From contig NZ_JPVZ01000008.1 of the NCBI RefSeq assembly GCF_001662875.1, positions 94,756-158,755 of the forward strand: 64,000 bases of DNA. The letters run 5' to 3'. Source of the stretch: Thalassospira tepidiphila MCCC 1A03514 (GTDB lineage Bacteria > Pseudomonadota > Alphaproteobacteria > Rhodospirillales > Thalassospiraceae). The notes under the pieces were generated by a model that searched no databases, was not told the DNA's origin, and worked only from the letters and a program-made list of their open reading frames with translations. Below are positions 6,785-15,855 of the stretch, one piece after another; position 1 is the first letter of the stretch; each line of letters opens with the position of its first letter. The translations under genes were made by a program, and so were the position numbers.

Positions 6785-8947
6785 TTAGCGCCAAGATTTG
6801 GTTGCGCGACGATCGACGGCACGGGGCACAATACCGCGTGCGGCATTGCCGATCCCGTCAAGCACGTTGCTTGCGGCGATATCACACTGGCGATCGGCCA
6901 TGCGTTTTAACCGTGCATCAAAGACCGGCTTGCGATCTGCAATGTCGCGGGGATCGGATGCGACCTCTTCCCCACGTTTGAATGCCTCGGGATCGAGCCA
7001 ATCCAGCGTTAGTCCCGTCAGATCAAGACGCAGCACATCGCCATCCTTAAGATAGCCGATTGCACCACCTGTAAAGGCCTCCGGCACCATATGACCGATA
7101 CAGGCGCCCTTGGTCACCCCGGAATAACGTCCATCGGTGATCAACATGGATGATGCTTCGAGAATGCGGTGATGGCGCAAATTCTGCGACGGCGAAAACA
7201 TTTCCGGCATGCCATAGGCTTCCGGCCCCTGCCCGCCAATGACAAACGCAAAGGACAGATGACCCTGTTCGAACATGTCCTTTGGCGCATTCATATCAAC
7301 GCGGTTCCCGCCATTCCGACGCACGACTGCGGCAATCAATTCTTCATCAACGCCATCGGTTTCAATCAGTCGTGTGATCAAATCGGGCGAGGCAAAGTCG
7401 GCATTACAGACATGTTCATTTTCGTAATAGCGCACGATGAAGACATGATCATCAAAGTGCGACAATAACCGGTCGCTCATGCCCGATGTTTTAACCGCGC
7501 AGTTTTCAAAGAAACTGCCGGTGATGACATCAACACCTGAACGCTGCCTGACCGGGTTGGCACGAATAACCGATGCATCGCCCAGCGACAGATCAACCGG
7601 GTTTTCCAGATTGGCGATCCGTTCCGCCCAGGTTTTTCCGAGGATGGTCGGCGCATCAAGATCCATCGCCACGCCAAGGTCGGCCAGAATGCGATAAATG
7701 CTTTCCATACCGCGGTTTTTGCCTTCGGCCATTTGCTGGGCCAAAACAAAAGTGTCACGGTTTTCCGTCAGGCTGTGGGCGAAAATTTCCGGCACCGGGG
7801 TTTTGGTGCGCACATCCTGATAATCATCGATCGAGATGTCAAAACCGGCATAGCGCATCATGAATGGCAGATGCAAAAGCATGTTGCTGCTCGATCCCGT
7901 GGCATTATGAACACGCACGAAATTGGCGAAGTTGGCCTTCAGCAGATTGCCAATCGCATATTCCGGCTTGTTGAAAACGCCAAACAGGGCATCGATCCCG
8001 GCTGCCACGGCTTCGAACGGCGGGACATCGGTCAGCAATTCCAGTTCTGGCGGGGTCAGGCCGAAGGCCGCCAACATGGTGCGCGATGAATTGCCCGTGC
8101 CGTTAAAGGCACAAATGCCACCTTTGGAATCACAGGTCGCCGTTGCCAGTTCGTCCAGAACCCGGCGTTCAAGCAACCCGTCGATAATCCCCAGAAGCCG
8201 GGCACGTTCGAGCAACCCTGCAAATGCCTCGTCCGAGGTGCATTGCAGGATATAGCGCATGTTTTCGCGGATATCAGCACCAAGGTCATCATGCCCGGCG
8301 GCATCAGAGTCAGCGGCGATTTTATCGAGCAAACGACGCGTGCCTTCGGGAATTTCACCGCCTTTAAGAACATGCGACGGCGCAAACACCGCCCAGACCG
8401 GCGCCTGATCGCCGCGCCAGGCGCGTGCATGATCGGCCGCTGCCAGACCGGCGACCACAGCGGCAGGGGATTTGTCACAGCCGGCAATCACATAGGCCGC
8501 ATGATAGCTGTGGCCTTCAAAGGTGATATTGACCGCCGCTGCCGTATGGTTGCGCGATGCCAGTGAATAGCTTTGCCCGATATTGTTTTGCGCCGTGCCA
8601 TCGCAAATTACCGGTACATGGAACAGGAACGGAACCCCGCCCATTTCCCAGATGCGCAGTGCCGCCATCAGCGCCTGCGGACGATCCAGAAGATGGGCCG
8701 GATGATCCGGCGCACCAGCAATGATTGCGATGCGCGGGCGGTTTTCCACCAGACGCCCGACCACTTCCTTGATTTCAGGAACGGCAAAATTGCGTCCACT
8801 GGCAACAACCGGGTTTTCGTTCACCGCATCGCGCAACAACCGGACGACTGTGATCGGCTGGTTGGCGAGACCCTGAATGCAGTCGCGATACGGGTTGGCT
8901 TTTTCATCGATGATGATTGGCTGATCAGAGAGATTTGCAGGCGACAT
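6785..8947 (-). CDS. Atypical long IlvD/Edd-family dehydratase
   Basis: A 720-residue member of the Fe-S dehydratase family, which includes dihydroxyacid, phosphogluconate and sugar-acid dehydratases; usual members have 570-660 residues. The three expected cluster ligands are visible: Cys115 in VICDGT, Cys157 in AGCDKSP and Cys279 in GGICAFNGTG, with Lys159 as probable carbamylated metal ligand. The spacing between the second and third Cys is about 122 residues instead of roughly 73, so there is an insert. The C-terminal half has ITDGRYSGVTKGACIGHMVPEA, as expected. It differs clearly from the L-arabonate dehydratase at 18-20 kb. It is the second gene after the xylose dehydrogenase-type SDR (72 nt gap), so D-xylonate or another pentonate is the best substrate guess; unproven. 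Confidence 0.72.
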   Translation of the reverse strand: MSPANLSDQPIIIDEKANPYRDCIQGLANQPITVVRLLRDAVNENPVVASGRNFAVPEIKEVVGRLVENRPRIAIIAGAPDHPAHLLDRPQALMAALRIWEMGGVPFLFHVPVICDGTAQNNIGQSYSLASRNHTAAAVNITFEGHSYHAAYVIAGCDKSPAAVVAGLAAADHARAWRGDQAPVWAVFAPSHVLKGGEIPEGTRRLLDKIAADSDAAGHDDLGADIRENMRYILQCTSDEAFAGLLERARLLGIIDGLLERRVLDELATATCDSKGGICAFNGTGNSSRTMLAAFGLTPPELELLTDVPPFEAVAAGIDALFGVFNKPEYAIGNLLKANFANFVRVHNATGSSSNMLLHLPFMMRYAGFDISIDDYQDVRTKTPVPEIFAHSLTENRDTFVLAQQMAEGKNRGMESIYRILADLGVAMDLDAPTILGKTWAERIANLENPVDLSLGDASVIRANPVRQRSGVDVITGSFFENCAVKTSGMSDRLLSHFDDHVFIVRYYENEHVCNADFASPDLITRLIETDGVDEELIAAVVRRNGGNRVDMNAPKDMFEQGHLSFAFVIGGQGPEAYGMPEMFSPSQNLRHHRILEASSMLITDGRYSGVTKGACIGHMVPEAFTGGAIGYLKDGDVLRLDLTGLTLDWLDPEAFKRGEEVASDPRDIADRKPVFDARLKRMADRQCDIAASNVLDGIGNAARGIVPRAVDRRATKSWR

Positions 8948-9019
8948 ATACTGTTTTTTCCAAGTTCGAGCAGTGGTCTCGGTGTGCGCAGCGGTCTTGG
9001 CACCCGTCGAACCACACGA

Positions 9020-9781
9020 TCAGACGATGCCGCCATCCACGATAAAGTTCTGTGATGAACAGGCCGACGAAACATCAGATGCCAGGAAAAGAACCATCTG
9101 TGCAACATCATCCCCCACCAGCCGGCGTTTGACGCATTGCTGCTCCTGAATGCGTTCTTCATCCTCGGGAGAAATCCAAAGATCAAGCTGGCGCTGTGTC
9201 ATGATGCAGCCCGGCGTCACCGCATTAACGCGAATGCCATATTCACCCCAGTCCCGGGCAAGCGCGCGCGTCAGTCCGATAATACCGGCCTTTGCGGTCT
9301 CGTACGTTACCAGATCCGGCAGGCCCATCATATAACTCACAGAACTGAAATTGATAATACTTCCGCACCGTTTTTCCTTCATGCCCGGTGCGACTGCCTG
9401 GGCACAAAAGAAATGATGGTTCAGGTTCACATCCAGGCCATCACGCCACTTGTCAGGACTGATATCTTCGGGCGAATGCCGATCATCGCGCGCCGCATTG
9501 TTCACCAGAACGTCAATCGGGCCAATCGCAACCGACATGTCGCGAACCGCATCGGAAATGGATGATTGGTTGCGCAAATCAAGCGATTTGTAGACCGGGG
9601 TTACGCCGTGGTCTTCCTTGATGGAGGCGATCAGTTTTTGCGCGGCGGCATCATCGATATCGAAGAACCCGACCCGCGCCCCCTGCGCACAGAATGCGCG
9701 CACGATCGAAGCGCCAATCCCGGATGCACCGCCGGTTACAAGCACGGATTTACCGTCAATGTCGTGATAACTCGCTGTCAT
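9020..9781 (-). CDS. xylB: SDR dehydrogenase, probable D-xylose 1-dehydrogenase
   Basis: A 253-residue classical short-chain dehydrogenase. It shows the TGGASGIG cofactor loop (about 16-23), an acidic FFDIDD after the second strand that favours NAD+, LVNNAARDDRH, a catalytic Ser in NFSSVSYMMG and the YETAK Tyr/Lys pair. The DDRH segment and YETAKAGI closely resemble what I recall of Caulobacter xylose dehydrogenase. It would oxidise a pentose to its lactone, the first step of the Weimberg-type route. It is divergent from the xylFHG importer and upstream of the atypical dehydratase, which supports a pentose role. Substrate (xylose or arabinose) is inferred. Confidence 0.75.
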   Translation of the reverse strand: MTASYHDIDGKSVLVTGGASGIGASIVRAFCAQGARVGFFDIDDAAAQKLIASIKEDHGVTPVYKSLDLRNQSSISDAVRDMSVAIGPIDVLVNNAARDDRHSPEDISPDKWRDGLDVNLNHHFFCAQAVAPGMKEKRCGSIINFSSVSYMMGLPDLVTYETAKAGIIGLTRALARDWGEYGIRVNAVTPGCIMTQRQLDLWISPEDEERIQEQQCVKRRLVGDDVAQMVLFLASDVSSACSSQNFIVDGGIV

Positions 9782-9907
9782 AACGTTCCCTGTCTCTTTT
9801 CATATTATTTTAGGTGAACAAATTAATTGCTGCAGCGCACCACACTATAAACACCATCAATTCAACCCTTAATCGCAAACTGCGATATAAAAATGCGTGA
9901 AAAGCGA

Positions 9908-9924
9908 TGAATTTAATTTATTCA
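9908..9924. promoter_or_regulatory. AT-rich dyad in the xylB/xylF divergent region
   Basis: TGAAT and ATTCA flank a 7-nt AT-rich core in the 241-bp divergent region between the SDR and xylF genes. A TTGACA hexamer follows at 9936-9941. The AT-rich dyad has the general look of XylR/ROK operators, and a ROK regulator is encoded at 14.5 kb. Tentative. Confidence 0.3.
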
Positions 9925-10022
9925 CTAAAAAATATTTGACAGGACGCCTTCTTCACGTCAACATTTTTTCGATAACAAAAATAAATGTCACCAGAAGACA
10001 CATTTATTCAGGGAAGAAACCG

Positions 10023-11054
10023 ATGAAAAAACTCCTATCAACGGCCATGTTGGCCGGAACCGTTCTGCTGTCTGCAAATGCCTTTGCTGCTGATCTGACT
10101 GTTGGTGTCAGCTGGTCGAACTTCCAGGAAGAACGCTGGAAAACCGATGAAGCCGCCATCAAAGCCGCTCTGGATGCTGCGGGTGCTGAATACATCAGCG
10201 CAGATGCCCAAAGCAATCCGTCCAAACAGCTTTCCGATATCGAAAGCCTGATCGCACGTGGTGCCGATGCCCTGATCGTCCTGGCACAGGACTCAGCATC
10301 AATCGGCCCGGCTGTCGAGAAGGCCCTGAACGAAGGCATTCCGGTCGTCGGCTATGACCGCCTGATCGAAGACTCGAACGCCTATTACATTACGTTCAAC
10401 AACAAGGAAGTCGGCCGCCTTCAGGCCGAGGCCGTTTTTGCCGAACAACCGAAGGGCAACTACGTCTTCATCAAAGGCGCACCGACCGACCCGAACGCCA
10501 ACATTCTGCACGAAGGACAGCTTGAAATCCTGCAGAAGGCAATTGACGCGGGCGACATCAAAGTTGTTGGCGAAGCCTATACCGACAGCTGGCAGCCAGC
10601 GATTGCGCAGCGAAACATGGAACAGTTCCTGACGGCTGCGGACAACAAGGTTGATGCCGTTGTCGCATCCAACGACGGCACCGCCGGTGGTGTTGTTGCC
10701 GCACTGTCTGCACAGGGCATGCAGGGCATTCCTGTATCGGGTCAGGACGGCGATCACGCCGCACTGAACCGTGTTGCACTTGGCACCCAGACGGTTTCGG
10801 TCTGGAAAGATGCCCGTCTTCTTGGCAAGCGCGCGGCTGAGATCGCCGTTGAACTTGCCAAGGGCACCAAGCTTGACGAGGTTGACGGTACCGAAGATTG
10901 GCAGAGCCCGAATGGTGTGACCATGAAGTCTTACTTCCTTGATCCGGTTGCGATCACCCAGAACAAACTTGATCTGGTGATTGATGCTGGCTGGGTATCG
11001 AAAGACGTGGTTTGCCAGGGCGTAACCAACAGCAAGGTTGCGGCCTGTAACTAG
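10023..11054 (+). CDS. xylF: Xylose ABC transporter, periplasmic binding protein
   Basis: A 343-residue sugar-binding protein of the XylF/RbsB type. It has a signal peptide ([17 protein letters not shown] then ANAFA cleavage around residue 21), then a two-lobe Peripla_BP_4 fold with [46 protein letters not shown] and [11 protein letters not shown], all characteristic of XylF. The start at 10023 has AGGGAAG at 10010-10016; longer in-frame starts upstream would block the signal peptide. It is followed by a strong hairpin, then xylH and xylG. Likely ligand D-xylose, possibly L-arabinose. Confidence 0.88.
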   Translation: MKKLLSTAMLAGTVLLSANAFAADLTVGVSWSNFQEERWKTDEAAIKAALDAAGAEYISADAQSNPSKQLSDIESLIARGADALIVLAQDSASIGPAVEKALNEGIPVVGYDRLIEDSNAYYITFNNKEVGRLQAEAVFAEQPKGNYVFIKGAPTDPNANILHEGQLEILQKAIDAGDIKVVGEAYTDSWQPAIAQRNMEQFLTAADNKVDAVVASNDGTAGGVVAALSAQGMQGIPVSGQDGDHAALNRVALGTQTVSVWKDARLLGKRAAEIAVELAKGTKLDEVDGTEDWQSPNGVTMKSYFLDPVAITQNKLDLVIDAGWVSKDVVCQGVTNSKVAACN

Positions 11055-11087
11055 GCCAGCCTGTTTCCTCCGACCTTGCATAAACCC

Positions 11088-11135
11088 GGGGCCGACTGCA
11101 TTCCACATATCGCGCAGATATCGCAGTTCGGCCCC
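11088..11135 (+). terminator. Stem-loop between xylF and xylH
   Basis: GGGGCCGACTGC (11088-11099) pairs with GCAGTTCGGCCCC (11123-11135) with one bulged base; ATATC/GATAT forms an inner stem. A short T-run follows at 11150-11154, just before xylH. It probably stabilises the xylF message or attenuates transcription so that binding protein exceeds permease. Confidence 0.65.
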
Positions 11136-11155
11136 GCTGCTTTACGAGCTTTTTC

Positions 11156-12421
11156 ATGTCACGACTACTTTCGAAAATGGAAGTCGACCGTCGTCTGGTT
11201 GGCCTCGCCGTTGTCCTACTGATTATCTGGGTGGGTTTTGACATTGCCTCGGGCGGTCGCTTTATCACGCCCCGAAACATCTTTAACCTGTCGGTTCAGA
11301 CTGCCTCTGTGGCGGTGATGGCGTGCGGCATGGTCCTGATCATTGTCACCCGCCATATCGACCTTTCGGTCGGGGCGGTCCTGGGTGTTCTGGCCATGAT
11401 CATGGGGGTCGTTCAGACCGATGTCCTGCCACAGTTTCTTGATTACAACCATCCCCTGACCTGGGTTCTGACACTGCTGGTTGGCATTGTTGTCGGCGGC
11501 CTGATCGGTTCCATTCAAGGTGTTGCCGTCGGTTATCTTGGCGTCCCGGCATTCATCGTGACACTTGGCGGGCTTTTGGTCTGGCGCGGATCCGCTTGGT
11601 GGGTCACACAAGGGCGCACGGTTGCACCGCTTGATCAGAATTACATTCTGCTGGGCGGCGGCATCGAAGGAACGATTGGCGCAACCTGGAGCTGGATCGT
11701 CGCCTTGATCGCCATTCTTGCGATCATTTACGCCGCGATCATGGAACGCCGCCGTCGCCTGTCCTTTGAATTTCCGGTCAAACCAATCTGGGCCGAATAC
11801 ACCAACACGATTATCAAGGCTGGCTTGGTCCTGGTTGTTGTCGCGACACTGAATGCCTATCACCTGCCAACGCGCGCGGCAGAACGCCTTTTGGAAAACA
11901 AGGGCATTCCGGTCACGCCAGAAAACCTTGAAATTTCGCATGGCATTCCGATCCCGCTTCTGATTGTTGCGCTTGTCGCGATCATCCTGACCATTGCGGT
12001 TAAACGCACCCGTTTCGGGCGCTATGTCTTTGCCATTGGTGGCAACCCGCAGGCGGCCGAACTGGCCGGGATCAACGTCAAACGCATGACAGTGGCGGTC
12101 TTTGCCTTGATGGGCGTGCTTTGTGCAATCAGTGCGGCGATTTCATCGGCCCGCCTGCAATCAGCGGGCAACGATCTGGGCACGCTTGACGAACTTCGCG
12201 TGATTGCAGCCGTGGTCATTGGCGGCACGTCGCTTGCCGGTGGGCTTGGGACGATCTATGGCGCGCTGATCGGTGCGCTGGTGATGCAAAGCCTGCAAAG
12301 CGGCATGGCGCTTTTGGGCGTGGATACCTCATTGCAAAGCATCGTCATCGGCCTGGTTCTTGTCGTCGCCGTCTTTAGCGACAAGTATTTCCATCGCCGT
12401 TACAGCGACCCGACCGCGTAA
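11156..12421 (+). CDS. xylH: Xylose ABC transporter permease
   Basis: A 421-residue inner-membrane permease of the BPD_transp_2 family, with about ten hydrophobic segments. Landmarks are [40 protein letters not shown], the cytoplasmic loop [21 protein letters not shown] that contacts the ATPase, and [23 protein letters not shown]. It starts directly after the xylF hairpin with only a weak ribosome site, consistent with lower expression than xylF. xylG follows after 11 nt. An ATG at 11177 is an alternative start. Confidence 0.88.
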   Translation: MSRLLSKMEVDRRLVGLAVVLLIIWVGFDIASGGRFITPRNIFNLSVQTASVAVMACGMVLIIVTRHIDLSVGAVLGVLAMIMGVVQTDVLPQFLDYNHPLTWVLTLLVGIVVGGLIGSIQGVAVGYLGVPAFIVTLGGLLVWRGSAWWVTQGRTVAPLDQNYILLGGGIEGTIGATWSWIVALIAILAIIYAAIMERRRRLSFEFPVKPIWAEYTNTIIKAGLVLVVVATLNAYHLPTRAAERLLENKGIPVTPENLEISHGIPIPLLIVALVAIILTIAVKRTRFGRYVFAIGGNPQAAELAGINVKRMTVAVFALMGVLCAISAAISSARLQSAGNDLGTLDELRVIAAVVIGGTSLAGGLGTIYGALIGALVMQSLQSGMALLGVDTSLQSIVIGLVLVVAVFSDKYFHRRYSDPTA

Positions 12422-12432
12422 GGAGACCCGTG

Positions 12433-13260
12433 ATGACTGATCCAAACATGACCAAAGATCCGCTGGTCGAAATGCAAGATATCCATATCAGCTTTGGCGG
12501 GGTGAAGGCTGTTGATGGCGTATCCATTGATCTTTATCCCGGCGAAGTGGTTGGCGTTCTGGGCCATAACGGTGCGGGCAAATCAACGCTGATCAAAATT
12601 CTTTCCGGTGCCTATCAGGCCGATAGCGGCCAGATCATTGTCGATGGCAAGGAAGCCAAGATCGAGAATGCGCGCGACGCACGCGACAACAACATCGAAA
12701 CGATCTATCAGAACCTGGCACTTGCCGACAATCTGGATGCCGCCCAGAACCTGTTTCTGGGACGTGAAATCACTGACAAGTTCGGATTTCTGGATGATGC
12801 CGCCATGGAACACAAGGCGCGCGAGGTCCTTCATCGCCTGAACCCGAACTTCAAAAAGTTCACATCCCCCGTGTCTGCCCTTTCGGGCGGGCAGCGCCAG
12901 TCGGTTGCGATTGCACGTGCGTTGTTGTTTGAAGCACGCGTGCTGATCATGGATGAGCCCTGTGCGGCCCTTGGGGTTCATGAAACAAAGATGGTCGGCG
13001 AACTGATTGACCAATTAAAGCGTGACGGTTTGGGTATTTTGTTGATTAGCCACGATCTTCATGATGTGTTTGACCTTTCTGACCGGTTGCATGTCATGAA
13101 GAACGGAAAACTGGTTGGCAGCGTTAGAACCGAAGATGTCACACATGACGACGTACTTGGGATGATCATTCTGGGCAAAATGCCCGAGCACCTTCTGCAT
13201 CTGGCGGGCCCCGGCGCAACCAATGCAACGGGTGCCGCGAATGGCACCACCCACAGATAA
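12433..13260 (+). CDS. xylG: Xylose ABC transporter ATPase, single-domain form
   Basis: A 275-residue sugar-type ABC ATPase. It has Walker [11 protein letters not shown]-loop [11 protein letters not shown], signature [16 protein letters not shown], Walker [13 protein letters not shown] and the H-loop ISHDLHDVF. Classical XylG, RbsA and AraG carry two fused ABC domains in about 500 residues; this one has only one, so it must act as a homodimer. The ATG at 12433 follows AGGAG at 12421-12425; a GTG at 12430 is possible. It energises XylH from the cytoplasm. xylX follows after 17 nt. Confidence 0.87.
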   Translation: MTDPNMTKDPLVEMQDIHISFGGVKAVDGVSIDLYPGEVVGVLGHNGAGKSTLIKILSGAYQADSGQIIVDGKEAKIENARDARDNNIETIYQNLALADNLDAAQNLFLGREITDKFGFLDDAAMEHKAREVLHRLNPNFKKFTSPVSALSGGQRQSVAIARALLFEARVLIMDEPCAALGVHETKMVGELIDQLKRDGLGILLISHDLHDVFDLSDRLHVMKNGKLVGSVRTEDVTHDDVLGMIILGKMPEHLLHLAGPGATNATGAANGTTHR

Positions 13261-13277
13261 ACAAGCGAGACACCGAG

Positions 13278-14459
13278 ATGACCACAGGCTTCCCCATCAA
13301 CGCCCAAGACATCCTGCCCGATGACGCAAGTAATGCCGTCCTGATCGGGCGCATCTGGGACCCGCGCGTCTCCGGACCAACACCGGTGCTTCTTGATGGT
13401 GAAACGCTGCGTGATATCAGCAGTGTCGCACCAACCGTCAGCGAAATCCTTGAACTTGATGATGTTCTGGCAAAGCTTTCAAACCCGGCAAGCTTCCCGA
13501 CTGTCGCTACCCTCAGTGATATTCTGGACCAGTCCCGTCCGGGGGCCGATGAAAACACCCCGCATCTTCTGTCCCCCAATGATCTGCAGGCGATCAAGGC
13601 AAGCGGCGTGACCTTTGTCGCAAGCCTTCTTGAACGCGTGATCGAGGAACAAGCACGCGGCGATTCAAGCAAAGCCGATCAGATCCGCACCGAGATCACC
13701 GGCATTATCGGTGATGACCTCTCACAGATCGAACCGGGTTCGCAAAAGGCCGCCGACATCAAAACCGTGCTGCTCGAAAAAGGCGCCTGGTCGCAATATC
13801 TTGAAGTCGGCATTGGTCCGGATGCGGAGATCTTTACCAAGGCACCGGTCATGTCGGCTGTCGGGCATGGCGCGCATGTCGGCCTGCACCCGATTTCAAC
13901 CTGGAACAACCCGGAACCTGAAGTGGTTCTGACCGTGACATCAAAGGGCAAGATCGTCGGTGCCACACTTGGTAATGACGTCAACCTGCGTGACGTCGAA
14001 GGGCGCTCTGCCCTGCTACTCGGCAAGGCAAAGGATAATAACGCATCCTGTGCGATTGGCCCGTTCATCCGGCTGTTTGACGGCAAGTTCACGCTGGAAA
14101 CTGTCAAATCGGCAGATATCGCCATGGCCGTTGATGGACCCGAGGGATATCACCTGGATGCGGTCAGCTCCATGAGCCAGATCAGCCGCACACCCGAAAG
14201 CCTTGTTTCACAGGCGATCGGCAAACATCACCAATATCCGGATGGCATCATGCTGTTTCTGGGAACGATGTTTGCGCCGACCGATGACCGGGGTGGTGCG
14301 GGCAAGGGCTTTACCCATGAAATGGGCGACCTTGTCAGCATCTCGACACCAAGCCTTGGCAAACTGGTCAATCAGGTTGACCGTTCGGATGCCATTAAAC
14401 CCTGGACGTTCGGGATCAGCGCGTTGATGAACAACCTTGCGCGTCGCGGGTTGCTCTGA
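13278..14459 (+). CDS. xylX: 2-keto-3-deoxy-D-xylonate dehydratase (FAH family)
   Basis: A 393-residue fumarylacetoacetate hydrolase-superfamily enzyme that would dehydrate 2-keto-3-deoxy-pentonate to 2-oxoglutarate semialdehyde. The C-terminal metal-binding fold is well marked: LEVGIGPDAEIFTKAPVMSAVG, SWNNPEPEVVL-like STWNNPEPEVVL with the metal Glu residues, VGATLGNDVNLRDVEGRSAL, CAIGPFIRLFD and YPDGIMLFLGTMFAPT. From memory this closely resembles Caulobacter XylX in length and motifs. It is the last gene of the xylFHG operon, so import and the third catabolic step are co-expressed. An L-arabinose isomer as substrate is possible. Confidence 0.82.
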   Translation: MTTGFPINAQDILPDDASNAVLIGRIWDPRVSGPTPVLLDGETLRDISSVAPTVSEILELDDVLAKLSNPASFPTVATLSDILDQSRPGADENTPHLLSPNDLQAIKASGVTFVASLLERVIEEQARGDSSKADQIRTEITGIIGDDLSQIEPGSQKAADIKTVLLEKGAWSQYLEVGIGPDAEIFTKAPVMSAVGHGAHVGLHPISTWNNPEPEVVLTVTSKGKIVGATLGNDVNLRDVEGRSALLLGKAKDNNASCAIGPFIRLFDGKFTLETVKSADIAMAVDGPEGYHLDAVSSMSQISRTPESLVSQAIGKHHQYPDGIMLFLGTMFAPTDDRGGAGKGFTHEMGDLVSISTPSLGKLVNQVDRSDAIKPWTFGISALMNNLARRGLL

Positions 14460-14517
14460 CCGCTCGCACATATAAATTGCCCGAACGGGCATGTTAACAA
14501 GGATACTGATCAACCAC

Positions 14518-15777
14518 ATGATGCGCCGTACAGAAAGCGAAACACCGCGCCAGCCCTCCCAGACGGCGATCTTGCGCTATCTGCGCATGCATGGCCCTGC
14601 TGCGCGCATTGATATCGGTACGGCAACTGGACTAAGCCCTGCGACTGTCACGTCGCTAACCGCCGACTTGATGGCGCAGGGTTTGGTAAAGGAAAGCGAA
14701 GGCAGTAACAATAACGGCACCGCAAACGGCAACAGCAATGGGAACGGAACCACCCGTGGTCGTCCCAAGGTCTTGCTGGATCTGGTGCCTAATGCGGCCT
14801 GCGTCATCGGGGTCAAAATCACCATCAATCTGATCGAAATTGCGCTGGGCAATTTCAAGGGCGAGATTGAACGCAGCATCGAACACTGCATCAATACCCG
14901 CGACCTTGGCGCAGAAGAACTCACCAGAACCCTGATTGCGTTGATTGACCGGTTTCTTGAAAAGAACCGCGATTTCTGCGTCCATCCGCCCGCGGGCATC
15001 AGCATCGCCATTCAAGGGGTGACTGATAGCAACAGCGGCGAGATCATCTGGTCGCCAGCGCTCCGTCATCGCCATATTCCCTTGGTCAAATCACTCAGCG
15101 AGCGATATGGCAGCGCTGTTCAGATGTCGAACGATGCAAACTGCATCGCAACGGCGATCTCGCAAAACAACAACCTGCATAATGACGGCGACTTTGCCGT
15201 GATCATGCTGGGCTATGGCATCGGCATGGGACTGGTTCTGAATGGCAAGGTCTATAACGGTGACTTTGGCACTGCTGCGGAATTCGGCCATACCAAATAC
15301 CAACCTGACGGGCCATTGTGCAATTGCGGCCGGCGTGGGTGTCTTGAAGCCTATATCGGGGACTATGCCATCCTGCGTGATGCACGCGGCGTGATTGACC
15401 TGCCCGATACCAACAACCTGCACCCCAGCGAAGAACAGATGATGGATCTCGTGGCCCGGGCCCGCCGCGGCGACACCGGTCTTGCCGAACTTTTCCGCCA
15501 TGCTGGCAAGGTATTGGGATATGGCATCGCCAACCTGATTGCCCTGCTGGGGCCCAAGCAGATTTTCATTACAGGATCGGGTGCCCGGGCATTCGACATG
15601 ATGGAACCGGAACTCAGGCGCGGTCTGGACGAGGCACAGGTACCGGAACTCAGCCGAAACCCTACCATCACCTACCTTCCGTGGGACAAGGATCTGGCCC
15701 TTCAAGGGGCGATTGGTCAAAGCCTGCTCAGGCATGATGAAAACATGTTTCAGGCCACCGCAACGGCCCGGGTCTAA
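14518..15777 (+). CDS. ROK-family transcriptional regulator, XylR type
   Basis: A 419-residue repressor-like protein with an N-terminal winged helix (about 12-60, ATGLSPATVTSLTADLMAQGLV). An Asn/Gly/Thr-rich linker (about 62-80) follows, then a ROK sugar-kinase-like domain with the zinc motif CNCGRRGCLEAY preceded by EFGHTKY. It probably senses a pentose or derivative and controls the divergent xyl genes. AAGGATA (14499-14505) precedes two tandem ATGs at 14518 and 14521; an ATG at 14491 lacks a site. It lies 58 nt after xylX and is closed by a terminator at 15795-15822. Confidence 0.83.
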   Translation: MMRRTESETPRQPSQTAILRYLRMHGPAARIDIGTATGLSPATVTSLTADLMAQGLVKESEGSNNNGTANGNSNGNGTTRGRPKVLLDLVPNAACVIGVKITINLIEIALGNFKGEIERSIEHCINTRDLGAEELTRTLIALIDRFLEKNRDFCVHPPAGISIAIQGVTDSNSGEIIWSPALRHRHIPLVKSLSERYGSAVQMSNDANCIATAISQNNNLHNDGDFAVIMLGYGIGMGLVLNGKVYNGDFGTAAEFGHTKYQPDGPLCNCGRRGCLEAYIGDYAILRDARGVIDLPDTNNLHPSEEQMMDLVARARRGDTGLAELFRHAGKVLGYGIANLIALLGPKQIFITGSGARAFDMMEPELRRGLDEAQVPELSRNPTITYLPWDKDLALQGAIGQSLLRHDENMFQATATARV

Positions 15778-15794
15778 CAGATCCGGAACTAACA

Positions 15795-15822
15795 AAAAAG
15801 CCGCCCAAATGGGCGGCTTTTT
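15795..15822. terminator. Bidirectional terminator between ROK gene and aldehyde dehydrogenase
   Basis: AAAAAGCCGCCC (15795-15806) and GGGCGGCTTTTT (15811-15822) form a 12-bp perfect stem with a 4-nt loop, with A and T runs on both sides serving the converging genes. Confidence 0.93.
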
Positions 15823-15855
15823 CTTTTCAGCAAAGCTATCGCGAAGAGATATCGC

